Counted from the first letter of the stretch, positions 1 to 12,900 are shown. The stretch: DNA of 64,000 bases from Desmodesmus armatus (GCA_007449985.2 VIIQ02000292.1:1-64000), one strand, 5' to 3'. Made by a program: numbers and translations. Notes: a model not told the origin generated them from the sequence alone.

Positions 1-1062
1 GCATGGGGAGCATAGGGAGCATAGGGAGCATTGTGTGATTGCGGAGGAAGGTGGGGAGGGGCAGGGGAAGGGGAGGGGTGCGATCCTGCTACACGCTGCT
101 GCGGCCTTTGCCCATGTGGCTGACAACTCTGATACTGAGTTGTTTGGTGACAAAGGTAGGTATAGGAGGTGGCTGCTGCGTCAACGCAGATGGGCCAGTC
201 GTGGGGCAGCAGCTTCAGCAGCTGCAACTGATCGTGTGGACAGGGGTATCTCAAGCGCCACTGGCAACAAACTTGAAGTCACAGCCTTTGCTTGCATGAT
301 GCACTGTTGCGCTGCTGCACGGATTGGATGCAGGCTGGCAACACCAGCTGCACAAGCACCTCCAAGCAATCAAGCCAAACTCGGGTGTACTGCTAAATGG
401 CAATGCAATTGCCCGGTCCTGACCGCCTCACACATGCTCTTACCTTTGCGGGTGCTGCTGCTCTGCATGCCACAACGCCTGGGCAGTTGTGGTCTCAAGT
501 GGGCACCATGGGGTTGGCAACTGTGCACCGAACGGTGCTGCAGCCCCTGCTGCTGCTGGCCTGCTGCATTGCGCTGTGTGGCACGTGCTGATAGCTCCAG
601 AGATAGGGTGCTGGTCTGCCTTTGTGCCCAGGGTGCTTGGATCAGATGCAATTGTGGTGGAGACAGCAGCTGGGTGGGTGTTTGCTGTGAGGACGGTGAG
701 GCAGAGCGCCAGCACCAGCTGCTCAAAAAGGCGAATGAAAGACGTAGATTGTGATGTATTCGCAATACAGGTTGCGAGGGCACCGGACACACACCCAGCA
801 GCAAATTCTGTGGTCGGTCAGCGCCAAAGCCCACGGACTGGGCGCAGCTGGTCAGGCGCAAAGGTTTGTCAGCTGATGTCATTCACCGGCTCATGGTTGC
901 GGCACGTCCACACTGTGGCACTGCATTATGTCAACTTTACTAATGCTTGCACACAGTCTTCCTCTTGCATTGCAGTGACGTTTAGCTTTTGCAGTCTGCC
1001 GCATGTCAAATCTTTGATGTTACTCATGTGAAGCTGGCTGTCGTGCTGCAGAAGCAAGCAAC
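1..1062. other. Upstream flank of lipase gene, no gene assigned
   Basis: Several overlapping open frames cross this stretch on both strands, but none has family-like sequence, a clean intron border or a convincing start. It probably contains the promoter and 5' untranslated region of the esterase gene that starts at 1063. Confidence 0.4.
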
Positions 1063-4000
1063 ATGGGGGGTGACTCTGCAACCAGCACTGTACAGGGTCC
1101 AGTGCACCTGGTTGTCCTGCAGCACGGACTTTGGGGAAACACCACATGCGTCAGCAATCTTGAACACTACCTGAGGCAGCAGTTGAGGCCCCAGGATGCA
1201 GCAGTGGCTGGTGAAGGCAGCAAACATGGCCCAGCTGCTGATGCAAGGCAGCAGATGCATGAGGAGGTGCAGATACTCAACTCAGACGTCAACAGGAAGG
1301 CACTGACGTATGATGGTAAGCTGTTGGCGATAGTACTGCAAACCCAGACGCAGAGGTAGCTACACCGCAGCAGCTGCATCCGTGTTGACCAGTGAACCCT
1401 GTCATGTGCCACGCAATGCAGACCTCAGGGCACACAGCAGATGCAGAACGCACAAAATCATACACCTCCTTGTTGGGGTGACTTCAAGCCAGCTTGCTGC
1501 ATACACATTTGGCAAGTCAGCTTGGTAGGGTGTACCTGCTTGTCTTTGTGACATGTCCCAGACACACCACCCTCATTGTCCTGCAGGTATCGATGTGTGC
1601 GGTGCGCGTGTGGTCAAGATGGTGCTGGACTGCATCCAGCTGCTGCAGAGCAACGGCAGACAGGTCAACAAGCTGTCGTTCGTTGGGTACAGCCTGGGAG
1701 GACTCATCCTGAGGTGGGTGCTGGTAGGATGGATGGCCCTAGCCTTCATCTGTGAAAATGTGAGACACTTTGTAGTCTGCAATTGCCACTTTGTAGCCTG
1801 CATTTGGACACTTTGTAGAGTGCATTTGAACACTTCGTAGCCTGCATTTGGACACTTGGTAGCCTACCTTCGGGCGCGATGATGAGTAGGATATTAGGGG
1901 GAGCGCTGGTGAGGGGCAAGGCAAGAGCGCTCCCCTTTGCCTTCCTAGACATGCCTGACATGCAGATGTCTGGGTGTTTTGGAAGGGCAGCCTCAGGCTG
2001 CTGGTGTTTTTCAAGCCGGCAGCGTCAGTGCCATTTGCTGAACAGTTTGGAAAGGAGGCTTGAAGACTCTGTAGCATCAACCGGACTTGCCACAGTGCAG
2101 TTGCAGGAGGCCCTTCTGCCAGGAACGGCTCAGTGAGGAAGCAGCATGTTTTCTTAGCATGCATGCAAAGTGCTGCCGGCGTAGCAATCAAACTACATGC
2201 ATCACAGCTCAGCTTGTTTGGGCTTCACCGGTCAAGTGGTCAACGACTAGAGAACAGAAAACATAGATTGGCCAGCAATGAAGTGATGATGGATGAATCA
2301 CCTAGCCGAGGGCTGTCAGCAGTACAGCAAGTCCACAACAAGTCAACTCGCTCGGCAGTTGACTGTGCGGCGATTACACAACAAGTCCCATCCAACAATC
2401 CCAACAGTTGCACATCGATGCATGCAGGCGATCCCAACAGTTGCACATCCAATGCATGCAGGCGATGTAATTGCTGCTGTTAATGCAGTAGCGTGTCAAG
2501 ACAACACCAGGTGACACCACCGAACCAGCCCACACCACAAGGGTCCCAAGGTGGGATGGCAGAGGCACTGCTCAATACACAATGCCAGATGAGGCCAAAA
2601 TCAAATCAAAGTTACATCTGTAGCTGTGAAGCTCAAGAGCTCATGCCAGCCATTCACTCATATCACGGAGCTGGCAGAACAAACCAGGAATAACAAACAC
2701 TGTGGCTGAGACCAGATCCATGTAAGGCTGGCTAAGTCTGCGGCCCCAACTTGCCCGACAGCAAGCTAGCGTATTTTGGGGATGTTGTGGTGTGCCCCAC
2801 AACAGCTGTGCTGGCAGGTGGACTGGTACGTTGCCATCGATGCTCAAATCTATAAACCCTCCATCAGGGTCAAACAGGTCGAGCACCACGCCGACTGTTT
2901 CCCCGGCCTTGGCACCAGCAACACCCCGCAGCAGCTGAGCCGCAAACACTAGTTCGCCATCCTCTGTCTCTTGAATGACGCCGAGAGGCTTGGACAAGCC
3001 CAGCTGGCTGGTAAGGGTGCCCATTGATAGGGGCTGTGCCAGCACGCTATCGGTGTAGGCTGCAACACTGAGCGTGTTGCTGCCAGTGGCTGCCCTCAAC
3101 ACTGCATCTGTCAGCACCAGCTTCATGACGCCCCACAGCAGGCTGTTGTCTTTCCTGGTGTTCCAGAGCACAAAGCTGTGCAGCGCCTCAATGAGGGCCT
3201 GCAGCTGCGTGACATGTGCCATGTGCAGCAGTGACCCACCTGCCGCGCTACCTGCTGCTGCACCTCGCGACACTCTGCCTCTGAAACGAATGGGCTGCCA
3301 AGGTTGTCAGACTGGCCGTCAGAGGGTAGCAAGGTGATTCGTTTCAGCTGCTTGCTGTCTTCAAGTAACACTCCATCATCTATACCAAACCCGTGTGGCC
3401 CGTCACGCATCTGCACCTCAATTGTCTGTGCTGGCAGCGTCACAACAAACTTGAGACTGCCCAGCTGGCTGCATGCTGCAGTCAGCACAGCCCGTGGGAG
3501 CCACAGCGTGTGCAAACGCCAGCACCTGCCGCAGCCCACTTGCTGTGCTGAGCTGCTCGCAGTCCTCTGCACTCAGCTCTTCCGGCCCATGTAGCGAGCT
3601 GTAGATGCATGACAGCCAGCACTGCACTGTCTCACGGCTGAAGGGGTCCTGCCCGTCCAGCAGGAGCCCACTGACATCCCACTGCTGTGTATCTGAGGGC
3701 AGGGCTCTAGCAACGCTGCTGAAGGGCCGCAGCATGAGTGACTCTGCATCTATGGGCTGACCTAGTGCAACTTTGATTTGAATGTCGTCCTCACGGTCCG
3801 TTTGCGAGACATGGGTGAATGCAATAGGACCTGAACAGCACGTTGCTGCAGATACGAAATATCGGCTTTGCCGCAGTGTTTGCAGTCCAGAAGTGTTGGA
3901 TAGTTCTGTGGCGACGCTATTCCTTGCCAGACAGCGGTTCCACGGTCAGTCAGTCACACTGTGACACAGAGGCTTAGGTGTTTGACGGCAGTTGTGCCTG

Positions 4001-6924
4001 TCACTCCTTACAGCACTGAACCATAGGAATCAGCTCATTCTTCGTGCATTGCTGTTGCTGCAGGTATGCCGTTGGCAAGCTGTATGTGCTGGGCTTGTTT
4101 GAGGAGGTGGAGTGCGCCAACTTCATCACTATCGCCACCCCGCACCTGGGCAGCTGGAGGTGAGCTTCAAATTGAGTTTAGGGAGGCATATATAGGGATC
4201 ATTACCATAACAGCATTTAGTGCTCAGATGCTAGTCACTACTAGTGACCTCGTGCCAGCTTGGTCATGTCAGCACATGGATGCCAGGCTGGCTGTTTTGC
4301 TGCGCATGCTAATCAACACACCTTGTCTTTTCCAGCTGCGTTGAGGCCCTTTGTCATATTTCCAACATGCAGTATTTTTGACCTTTGCCTTTCGCCCGTC
4401 ACACTACTGATTGACTCCTGCAGGTCCCCTACCAGCTTCTGGGCGCGCTTCTTCAACTCCCACGTCGCCGTGGTGGGCAGCAGGACAGGACGGCAGCTAA
4501 TGCTGGCCGACGCAGACTACAGCGTCCCATGGCTCACACACCAGCAGCAGCTGCACGAGCAGCACACACACCAGCAGTCCCAGCCACACAGCCAGGCCCA
4601 CAAGCAGCAACCAACACAGCAGCAGCAGCAGCAGCCTCAGGCAGAGATGCCCCCTGGGGTTAGCCCGGGTCAGGCCGTTCCTCTGCTGCTGCTGATGGCG
4701 CACCCCTGCGGGCCCTTCCACAGGGCTTTGAAGGGCTTCAGGACGAGGATGGTTGCTGCCAACACCCTGTATGATGCGATGGTGCCTTACTGCACGGCGG
4801 CGCTGTGCATGAGCAACCCGTATGAGGAGAGGCGGGCGGTGTCCATCAACGCTGAGAGGTGGGTTACCGGCAGGCCGGATGGGGCCGAGGGCAGTTAGTT
4901 GTGGGGTTCAGCTGGGGGGTGTGAGGTTCAGCTGGGGGGTGTGAGGCTGTAGAGGGCGGGAGGCTGAGGGTGTGGTTGACTGTGGGGCAAGGGGACTGTG
5001 GGGCAAGGGGATGTGCAGGAACTTGAGTGTACCCTTGGGCAGGGTGCCGGCGGCGTTGGTCATATTGTCGGGGTGGGAGATATAGCTGGACTCATATAAA
5101 TGGAGGGCAACGCAAAGCAGGAGTCTGCATTCATCATGGTAAATGGAAAGGAAATAGGGGAGTGGGGAGTGGCCGAGAAAGTGTGAGCAAGCAGCTGGCT
5201 TCAAAGTCATGGTGGGGTCAAGAAGCACACGTGTCTCAGCCTGTGGGTTGTCTGTGCTGTCGCAGGTACCCCTCAGTGGTGCGTCCTGCTGGCGAGGGTG
5301 AGGTGGTGCCTGAGTTGACCTACAAGGGCCGCACCAAGCGCCTCTTCCTGTTTGCCCTCTTCTCACCCTGGCGCCACTGCTGTACATCTGGACAGTCACA
5401 TATGTAAGTTGCGGATGGATTGACGTGGGGTCTGGGGTTTGGAGCTGGCCCAACCCCAATGGATGCGACAGGCAACAGGAGGACGCATATGTCGATCCAA
5501 GGCTGCATGTGGTGTGTGCATTGTCGCAAGGGTGCCAGAGACATCTGCCCCTCACTATTGCTGACATCATCAGTGGTACTACAGTTGTACTGACCAGCTC
5601 ATGAGGCTGCTTAGCCGCCAACCTACTAGGAGACGTAGTCCTCTCCTGCGTGCTGTGCGTCAAGCTCCTGCTGTGTACTGGCTTGCGTGTCCCGTAGGGT
5701 TTGCTGCATCACCGGTCAGCACGCAAGAAAGCCCTGGAGGGCTCTTGGCTGCAGCAGCACCCACAAGCAGCACCGGCAGCAGCGATTGACGCCATCACAG
5801 GGCTGGGCAGCAGCACGCTCACCAGGAGCAGCAGCAACTCCAGCAAGCAGACGCCGCTGCTGTTGGGTGCAGCTGGCACACGCACCTCTGCCACGCTGGC
5901 TGGTGATGCCGATGCAGCAGGGGTGTCAGAAGAAACCGGGCTGACAGATGGGCTGATCTCAACAGCTGTGGAAGAGCTGGGCGAGGGGGAGGACCATGGG
6001 GTTGGTGAGGACCAAGGGGGTTATAGCGGGGCTGGGACTGGCACCGGCCATAGCTCTCTAGAGCAGGCAATGCAGCAGGTGGCAGCTGGTACTGCGGACG
6101 GCGGGGTGTCACCCGCAGCACCGGCAGCAGTGACGGCAGCAGCGGCAGCAGTGGAGGGCAGCAGTGCTGCCGGGTTGAGCCGCCGGCGGAGTGACAGCCT
6201 GGCGGCAGCAGTGGCGCACCATCAGAGGGAGGATGAGCTGGGTCGGCTGAGCAGGCAGTTTGTGAACAGCAGCAGCAGCAGCAGCCGCCGCAGGGAGAAG
6301 GATAAGGAAAGCATCAGGGCAAGCCTCAAGGGTGGTGCTGATGGTGCAGGGGACGGGGGTGCGGTTGGAGGTGATGCGGCAGAGGCAGCAGCAATGGCGT
6401 CACCAGCGACAGCAGCAGCGGCAGCGTCACCGGTAGCGGCAGGCGGCAAGGCGCGGGTGACGGTTGACAGGGACGGCATTGTTGAGGCGCCCAGCCTGCT
6501 GCATGTGCAGCAAGAGTGGATGGCGCGGCAGCTGTTTGACAACATGCCGCCGTGCCACGTGCCGGACAACACACAGCCGGCTGAAGCTACCTGCAGTGTG
6601 GCGACATTCACTCAGAGCAGCAAGGGTAATGCTAATGCTGCTGCTGGGACAGCCGCCGGCAGCAGCAGTGGCAGCAGTGGCAGCAATGCAGCAGGTAGGG
6701 CAAGACAGAAGGGAGGTTGGACACAGGAGCAAGGTCAGGGCGTGCAGAAACAGGGCGCTGCCGGCAGCATCGGCGGCGGCAGCAGCAGTGCTGGGGGTTG
6801 GCACCGGGTGGATGTGTGCACCCGCCACTGGCATGCACACGCTGCCATCATCATCAGGGACTACAGGTTTGAGGGGCAGAGCAGGGACATGTTCCAGTAC
6901 CTTGTGGACCACATGAGTCTCTGA
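1063..6924 (+). CDS. DUF676-type serine esterase/lipase
   Basis: Putative alpha/beta-hydrolase lipase of the DUF676 family (ROG1-like), expected to hydrolyse a lipid ester. Exons: 1063-1315, 1587-1713, 4064-4159, 4424-4858, 5266-5403 and 5698-6924, all with GT-AG borders and matching phase up to exon 5. Exon 1 carries the oxyanion-type strand LVVLQHGLWGN. Exon 2 opens with TYDGIDVCGARV across the splice, a family signature, and contains the nucleophile elbow GYSLGG. Exon 3 has ITIATPHLGSW. The last exon ends with RVDVCTRHWHAHAAII, where the conserved C-terminal histidine is expected. Exon 4 contains an H/Q-rich insert, and the last exon a long Ala/Ser/Gly-rich insert. Exon 5 carries a frame break near 5365-5375: the upstream frame ends RLFLFALF, while a hydrophobic segment LAPLLYIWTVTY that splices in phase to exon 6 lies one frame away. 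The start at 1063 is the first Met before the hydrolase core. Function beyond esterase is inferred. Confidence 0.8.
1766..1865. repeat. Five-copy ~21-bp tandem repeat in lipase intron 2
   Basis: Five imperfect copies of a 21-22 bp unit beginning CACTTTGTAG and continuing with CCTGCATTTGGA. They lie just inside the 5' part of the large intron. No coding role is seen. Confidence 0.8.
2396..2468. repeat. Two-copy ~35-bp tandem repeat
   Basis: A unit beginning ATCCCAACAGTTGCACATC and ending GCATGCAGGCG is present twice in succession, in the lipase intron downstream of the nested BTB-like gene. Confidence 0.75.
2641..3840 (-). pseudogene. BTB/POZ-like gene, frame-broken, nested in lipase intron
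   Basis: On the minus strand, entirely inside the 1714-4063 intron of the esterase, coding-quality sequence continues through three frames. Near 3790-3690 the frame reads EDDIQIKVALGQPID followed by SLMLRPFSSVARALPSD. This resembles the start of a BTB fold, where the ligand-exposed strands precede a helix. It continues through VQCWLSCIYSSLHG and ends LRQVLAFAHAV. Near 3500 it shifts frame to SQLGSLKFVVTLPAQ and then IEVQMRDGPHGFGIDDG. Near 3240 it shifts again to LLHMAHVTQLQALIEAL and runs to a stop at 2641. The two shifts are not explained by normal-length introns. It could be a pseudogene or a real gene with sequence errors. The BTB assignment rests on motif resemblance only. The 5' start is not resolved; an acceptor-like site lies near 3830. 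Confidence 0.45.
4906..5010. repeat. Short G-rich tandem duplications in lipase intron 4
   Basis: GTTCAGCTGGGGGGTGTGAG is present twice in a row at about 4906-4945, and CTGTGGGGCAAGGGG twice at about 4980-5010. Confidence 0.75.
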
Positions 6925-9900
6925 GCGGTGTCGAGCAGCACAACGCTGCTGTATGTACGGACCTTGCTGTGCTGACTTTGGGCCCGAGAGGGAGGGGGTG
7001 GTGGGGACCAGTGGTTAAGTGCTAACTTGGGTAGTTGATGACTGTACCTTGCGACGCCCTGTGGCAGCAGCGGTGCTGTGTGTTCACATGGGCAACACGT
7101 GCCATGTCCACAAAATACTGGGGTCAAGCTAAAAGCCTGCATGTATGTGCCGTCCTAGCTGGTGAATTGGTCGCTATGGGGTTTTGTTGATTGGTGGGTT
7201 TGATTGTATCGAAGTGGCATACGTGAGGGTTTGCACTTTTTTCTTGTCATCTATCGTCACCAATCCGTCACCACCCATGTAGTGGTGGTGAGACTTTCGG
7301 AGATGCGCCAGCAAGGTTGAGCTGCGTGCGGGCATCAATCTCATGCTTGTTCTTGGTTTGCAGACAGTGGGCAGTATGTGTGTGTATGTGTGCTGTACTA
7401 GTAGGATGCAGCTGCCGGTCGTACCATGGGCAGCAGGCTTCCGAAGCCTGAGCGGCTCATGGTCTGTGGAGATTGCAGGATGTTTGTTTGCATGAGGTGC
7501 ATTTCAGCATTCCTTCTGTGATAGCCATGATGCTTTTTTGTGTGCAAAAGCTAGATTTCTGACCATCTGCATCTCTGCATGGGCAAGCCTTGTCACCCTT
7601 TGTACGGGGGCAGGGCATTGGCCCGACAGCCAAGACTTTTGAGCTGCCCAGCGGAGAGGGATCTTAGTGTGCTGCTGTATTCCTCGTTTCACGCAGTTGC
7701 GGCTTGCGCACCTGCTAATGGCAGTGATACCAACCGGACTCAGCAGATCTGCCACCAATGAGGTGCAGACCACACCACCACTCTGACGGGCTGTCAATAC
7801 ACCTGCGGATCAGCTGGCTCCCATCCGCTGCGGCCGTGAGACGATGAGTGGTGTGTTGCCTTGCTGAATTGCAAACTCGGGCGCAGTATACACATGTTTA
7901 CAAGGCCGTTGCTGCAAGGTGTTGTGCAGGAAGTCACTAGTAGTAGTGCCGTTATAGTGTGGTTGGTTCCCTGTGATGGGGCTTGAAGTATGTACGTCTG
8001 TACGTATACGTGTGCTGCGCCAGGGATACCATTCACTATCATCTGCAATGATTGCTGCATCCGACTCCACCAGGTGAGAGAGACATGGTGCGTGTGTTCA
8101 ACCGTGTCGGCTGGCAGGTTTTGCCACGCTGTGAGGCTTACTCCGTTCAACTATCAGGTCTGTGCGCTGGGCGAATGTGCAAGCGTCTGCGGGGCTCTTG
8201 TTGGCTGGCTTGGTTGGCTGCAATTTGATGGGGTGTGTGGAGGTTTGAGACTCCAGAAGGGATTGACTTCGGATGGATCAAGATATAGAACGCGCCTGTC
8301 ACGCCTTCAGGATGCGGTATCCTCTGTGTTTGGCGACTGCAGCTGCCACTGTCCTGCCCCGTTTCATCTTTTCATCCTCTTCAAAGCTTGGCAGCTGTCC
8401 CGTGTTTGACAGACCTGCAAGCAGCTTCAGTTTTGGTAAGCATGCCGGGACTCTGTCTTTTTCAAAGCAATTGCTTGCAAGGTTTCCTGCTGCCCTGTGC
8501 TGTAGGCAGGGTCTAGACGTACGGGCCTCCCGGCACGATTTCTTGGGTTGCACCCATTGTCTGTATGCATCCGGGGCAAAGTTGTCTTGTCTACTGATTG
8601 TGTACTGCACACATGAGATTCTTGTCTGGCGTGTGTACAGACAAAGCAGTGCATTTGCAGTCTTTATGGTTGGGTGCGGCTGGTGCCCGCCTGGTAGGGT
8701 TTCAACTTTCCATGTTGGATAGTATCCAATGGTACATCTACAAGGCTGACAGGGCTTGCCGTGCCGTTGATGCAATGCATTGGTTCTCCAAGCCAGCCGT
8801 TCGGGCTTCCCCTCTGATACAAAGTAACTGATTGTACTCGTATGAGCAGTGTAACACGTTGAGTTGTTGTCAATTGTGGGCAGCAAAGAGACAGGGGCCT
8901 GCACCCGGCTGTGTCGGCTGGTTTGAACAAGCTGTACATGCATCTCTTGGTTGGACTGGCCTTGCCGTGTGATGGCCTACTGAGCGGCACCTCAGGTCAC
9001 ACTTGCTTTGCGTCTCCACACTTGGTGTTACGACCCATAGGCCTCACAGCAGGTCTGTCGTGCATCCGCGGCTACACCTTTGCTACACTTCTTCATCCGC
9101 TACCAATGTAAAAAAGGTGTAGCCGCGGATGCACGACAGACCTGCTGTAAGGCCTATGGGTCGTAACACTTGGCCAGCTGAGAAGCTCTTTGACGAGCTG
9201 CTCAGCTGCCAAGTGTGATGATACAGGGCAAGTATGACCTCAGGCGCCGCCCTTGAAGCAAGGCTTGCAAGTGACATCTTTCTCAGCGATCATGTGGGCA
9301 TGTTGTGAAGGTGGTGCATCCTTGCAGCAGTGCTGGCCTGTGCCGTAGCCAGCACCTTGTTGTGCCAATGCACAAGGGACGGCGATGGCACGAGCTCAGG
9401 AGGCAACTCAGCTGGTGGTGGGGTCCAGGCTGCATGGCTCAGTGAGATTGGTTGTAATGCAGCATTTAACGCCTGTCCCGCTGCAGCATCCATGTTTGTT
9501 GTTGAGTATACATCGTGTTCGATTTTCGAGCGGCACTTGCCATCACTTGTTGAGGATGTTTGTGGGGCCAGGTGTGGGAGCACTACTGCCCCTGCGCGCT
9601 GCTATGATTTGGCTCTATAGCACCGCCAGCAAGGACAGGATGTGAGTTTCACAGATTCACATTCACAAAGAAAGCAACCCCGGGCGTTGGATATTGAACG
9701 AGTTTTCGCTTCAAGCACCATGATCAGCTGAGTGTGATAAAATGCAGGGTGCACCCATGCAGCTGCCGCAAGGCCTGCAATGAAGCCAATCACGCCTTCC
9801 CTGAAGATCCCAGCTGCTGGGTCTTGCTGCACAAGTACTTCCGCTCCAATCTCAAACTTGAGGGTTGTGGTTTAGGCTGGGGACGTCGGATCTGATTGCC

Positions 9901-9991
9901 ATTTGGCCGCTAGCGGGCCCCAGCAGCAGCTGAGCGAGCAGTTGAAGTATCTACAAATCTTCCTCCAGCACAGCTCCTTCACCCAGCCAAA
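6925..9991. other. Intergenic spacer before LHCI gene
   Basis: About 3 kb with no supportable gene. Open frames here are short and overlap on both strands without family-like sequence. The only clear structure is the long inverted repeat at 9025-9169. The last ~100 bases before 9992 are presumably the 5' untranslated region and promoter of the antenna gene; no certain TATA element was identified. Confidence 0.5.
9025..9169. repeat. Inverted repeat, 57-nt arms, 31-nt loop
   Basis: Bases 9025-9081 are the reverse complement of 9113-9169 with one mismatch (CCTCACAG against CCTTACAG). The loop is 9082-9112. The arms begin GTGTTACGACCCATAGGCC. A transcript in either direction would fold into a near-perfect 57-bp stem. 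It could be a foldback element, a small-RNA precursor or a recent inverted duplication. Confidence 0.9.
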
Positions 9992-12900
9992 ATGGCTTTC
10001 GCCCTGCAGAAGTCCGCTGGCCGTGTGGCCGTGAAGAGCGCTGCTCGCTCCAGCGTCGCTGTGCGCGCTGTCTCTCGCCCCACATGGTGCGTTAGGCTGC
10101 TCACGGAGGCAGCAGAGCATCACAGTGCAGTAACTGATAGCATAGTTGGGATGGCAGTGTGCTAGGCTGGCTGGAGGGCTTGGGAACCTCTGTTTGGGAT
10201 CTGATTGATTGCAGAGTTGGTGTATCAAATGGTTTGACAGTCATGGATGTGCTGTGGGGACGATCACGGAAGCAGCAGTGACACAGCACAGCATGGTGAT
10301 CTGCTGGTTGGTTTCCGCATGGCTTCAGGTACCCCGGAGCCACCCCTCCCGCCCACCTGGACGGCACCATGCTGGGTGACTACGGTGCGTGGCAGCCACC
10401 AGCAGGCCGCAGCTGGGAAGCTGTATGTTTGCAAGCAGCAGTCTGCAGCAACTTTGGCAGAAGCCTTTCTGCAGGGACGACTCGTTTTAGCTTATATTCA
10501 GCGCACAGCCAGCTTCCTTCAACACTTCTCAGCAAGCAACAGCAGCAGTCGAGCAGCTAGTCAAATGCCAATCAGGCTAGCAGCTGCTGTACCGTTCTTG
10601 TGTACCATACCATCATATATGCAACAACAGTGCTGTGCTGAGTCAGCGTCGGTTTCCTTACATGTCTGTACACAGGCTTCGACCCTCTGCGCCTGGGTGC
10701 CACTGACAAGGACCAGCTGAAGTGGTACCGCGAGGGCGAGCTGTACAACGGCCGCTGGGCCATGGCAGCTGTTGCTGGCATCCTGTTCACTGATGCCGTG
10801 GGCCTGCCCAAGTTTTGGGAGGCAGGTGCCGAGGTGAGCAGCAAGCAGCAGGGCTCGTAGGTGGGCAAGAAGGGTGGTATTGCAGCAGCCTGTGTGTGCA
10901 GTAGCAAGGGCCGGACAGCTGGCTTGACCAGCAAGCAGCGGGGCTTGATTGGGCAACCAGCAGGTGAGCAGCAAGCGGTGGGGCCTGTGGGTAGACGACT
11001 GGAGGGTGGTTGGGTTGTCAGTTTACTGGGTGCTGGCAGCTCTTTAGCTGCTGACTGGCTGGGGATGCATGGCTGGCTTGGAGTGCTGCTCACCCCTGGA
11101 AGGTATATCAGCAGCAGGGCCTGGTAACCAGCAGTTTGTGTGCTGACGGCAGCTTGAAGCTAGGCAGTTGCATAGATGAGCAGCACGGATTGGGATCCTA
11201 TGTGATTGAGGCGTGGTTTTGGTCGGCCTGAGGTATGCGGGGTGATGATTGGCAGTGGCTAGGCAAGTAGCACAGTTCTGTGGTGTAGCAACCCCCTGTT
11301 GGCTGGAGGGTTTGGGGTGGCAACTGGAGTGCCAAAGCTGCTACAGGCTGCGTGGCAGGCAATAGGTCCTTCCTGTAGCGACACAGCCAAGCAGCAGTGC
11401 GTGTTGAACTTCTTGACCAGTTCATTTGGCTGAGGTGCTCAACCCGCACTGCGGCCAAGCAGTGGCCAGCAAAGGACTTGTGACAGCCTCCTGCTGCCTT
11501 TGAAGCTGTTCATGGTCGAGCAACATGTCAAGCATAATTTGTTCTCAGTCAGCCAGACTTGCAGCTTCAGAACCAGAGGTGTTGTGAAAGTGGTCTGTTC
11601 GGCAGTGGATGCGGGAGAGTGGGGTGTAGGTATGTGTTGAATGGAGATAGCAGTTGGAAGCAGTCCAAGCCGGAAAGCTCACTCTGCAGGCAGCCTTGGC
11701 GTGGTTGGGCGCGCAGAAGGTGCTGTGGGCGGTGGGTGTTGCCAGGCCAGTTTCGGTGCTGGGCATGACCATCACCCACAGCAACTGCTGCACGCATGCT
11801 CCTGCCAGCCGCAAGGCGACCGTTAGTGCCAGCAGCAGCTGCACCATACTGTCAGGGCGCAGTACATTGTAGGGGACAGGGAGTATTGTAGCAGCAGTGG
11901 TGGTGGTCTGTTGTGTTGATATTGCCAGTGTCCGGCTCTGACATGGCCTTGGGGTTGCTGCTGAATTGTGCACCCTGCCGCTTTACTGCAGCACATGCCA
12001 GCACACACTATGAGTAATGAGGTTGGCTGTAAACGCGTCCTCACTGCCATTTGATTCTTGTCTGCTTGCACTGTTGTGTGCATACACATGCCCTGGTTCC
12101 TTCTTTTTATGCAGCACAAATCAAGTGTAAGTAGTCGACATTCCACCATCTCACCTGCGCTTCTGCTGTTTCTTTGCGCCCTGTTGAACCCTGTGCAGAC
12201 GTATGCCCTGGACAACAAGACCCTGCTGGCCATTGAGATTCCAGTGATGGCTATCCTGGAGGCAAAGCGCTATGAGGGGTACAAGAAGACCGGCGAGGTA
12301 CGAACATCAGTAGCTTATCTTCAGCAGCAGCTAATCATTGCAGCTGAAGTTTCTGACGTGCCATCAGTTGCCACTGTGATGCCAGCAGCAGTAGCTGAGC
12401 AGCAAGCAGCAGCTTGTGACGATGCTTCGGGTGGTTGGCAGCTCGCAAGCAAGCAGGGGCTTGTAGGGATGCTGTCATTGGTGGTTGCTGAACAGTAGCA
12501 GGGGGCCATTTGCTGCCGCTAGTGCGGCTCCACTTGGGATGTCACCATGCCTTCTGGACGTTGCTCAGTGTCTCGTGCTGTGTCACATTGCATCATACGT
12601 AATCCAGTCTCACACCGCAGGCACCATTGTCAGCATACACACCTCACATGTTTCCTCCTCACTCACTTTCTTCCCCACTCCCTTCTGCATTCACCCCTTC
12701 ACTTGCAGACCGATGTGCTGGCTCCTTCCCCTTGACCCCATGGGCATGCGCACACTCACTGTCTTCCTCACTCTTTTTTTTCTCACTTGTATTCTCATTG
12801 TTGTCACACATTTTGCAGACCGGTGTGCTGGGCTCCTTCCCCTTTGACCCCATGGGCATGCGCTCAGAGGAGTCCAAGCTCAAGGAGCTGAAGAACGGCC

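Noticed and set aside
35..754. Open frame of 239 codons on the plus strand
   Set aside because: No family-like sequence, compositionally odd, and equal-length frames overlap on both strands.
3200..3250. A 47-base micro-intron to repair the BTB-like frame
   Set aside because: GT and AG exist, but it would remove a conserved-looking stretch and is shorter than any other intron in the window.
12709..12750. A real alternative exon of LHCA
   Set aside because: It lacks a donor after the conserved part, has one-base losses, and the next 110 bases hold the correct exon; treated as a decoy duplicate.
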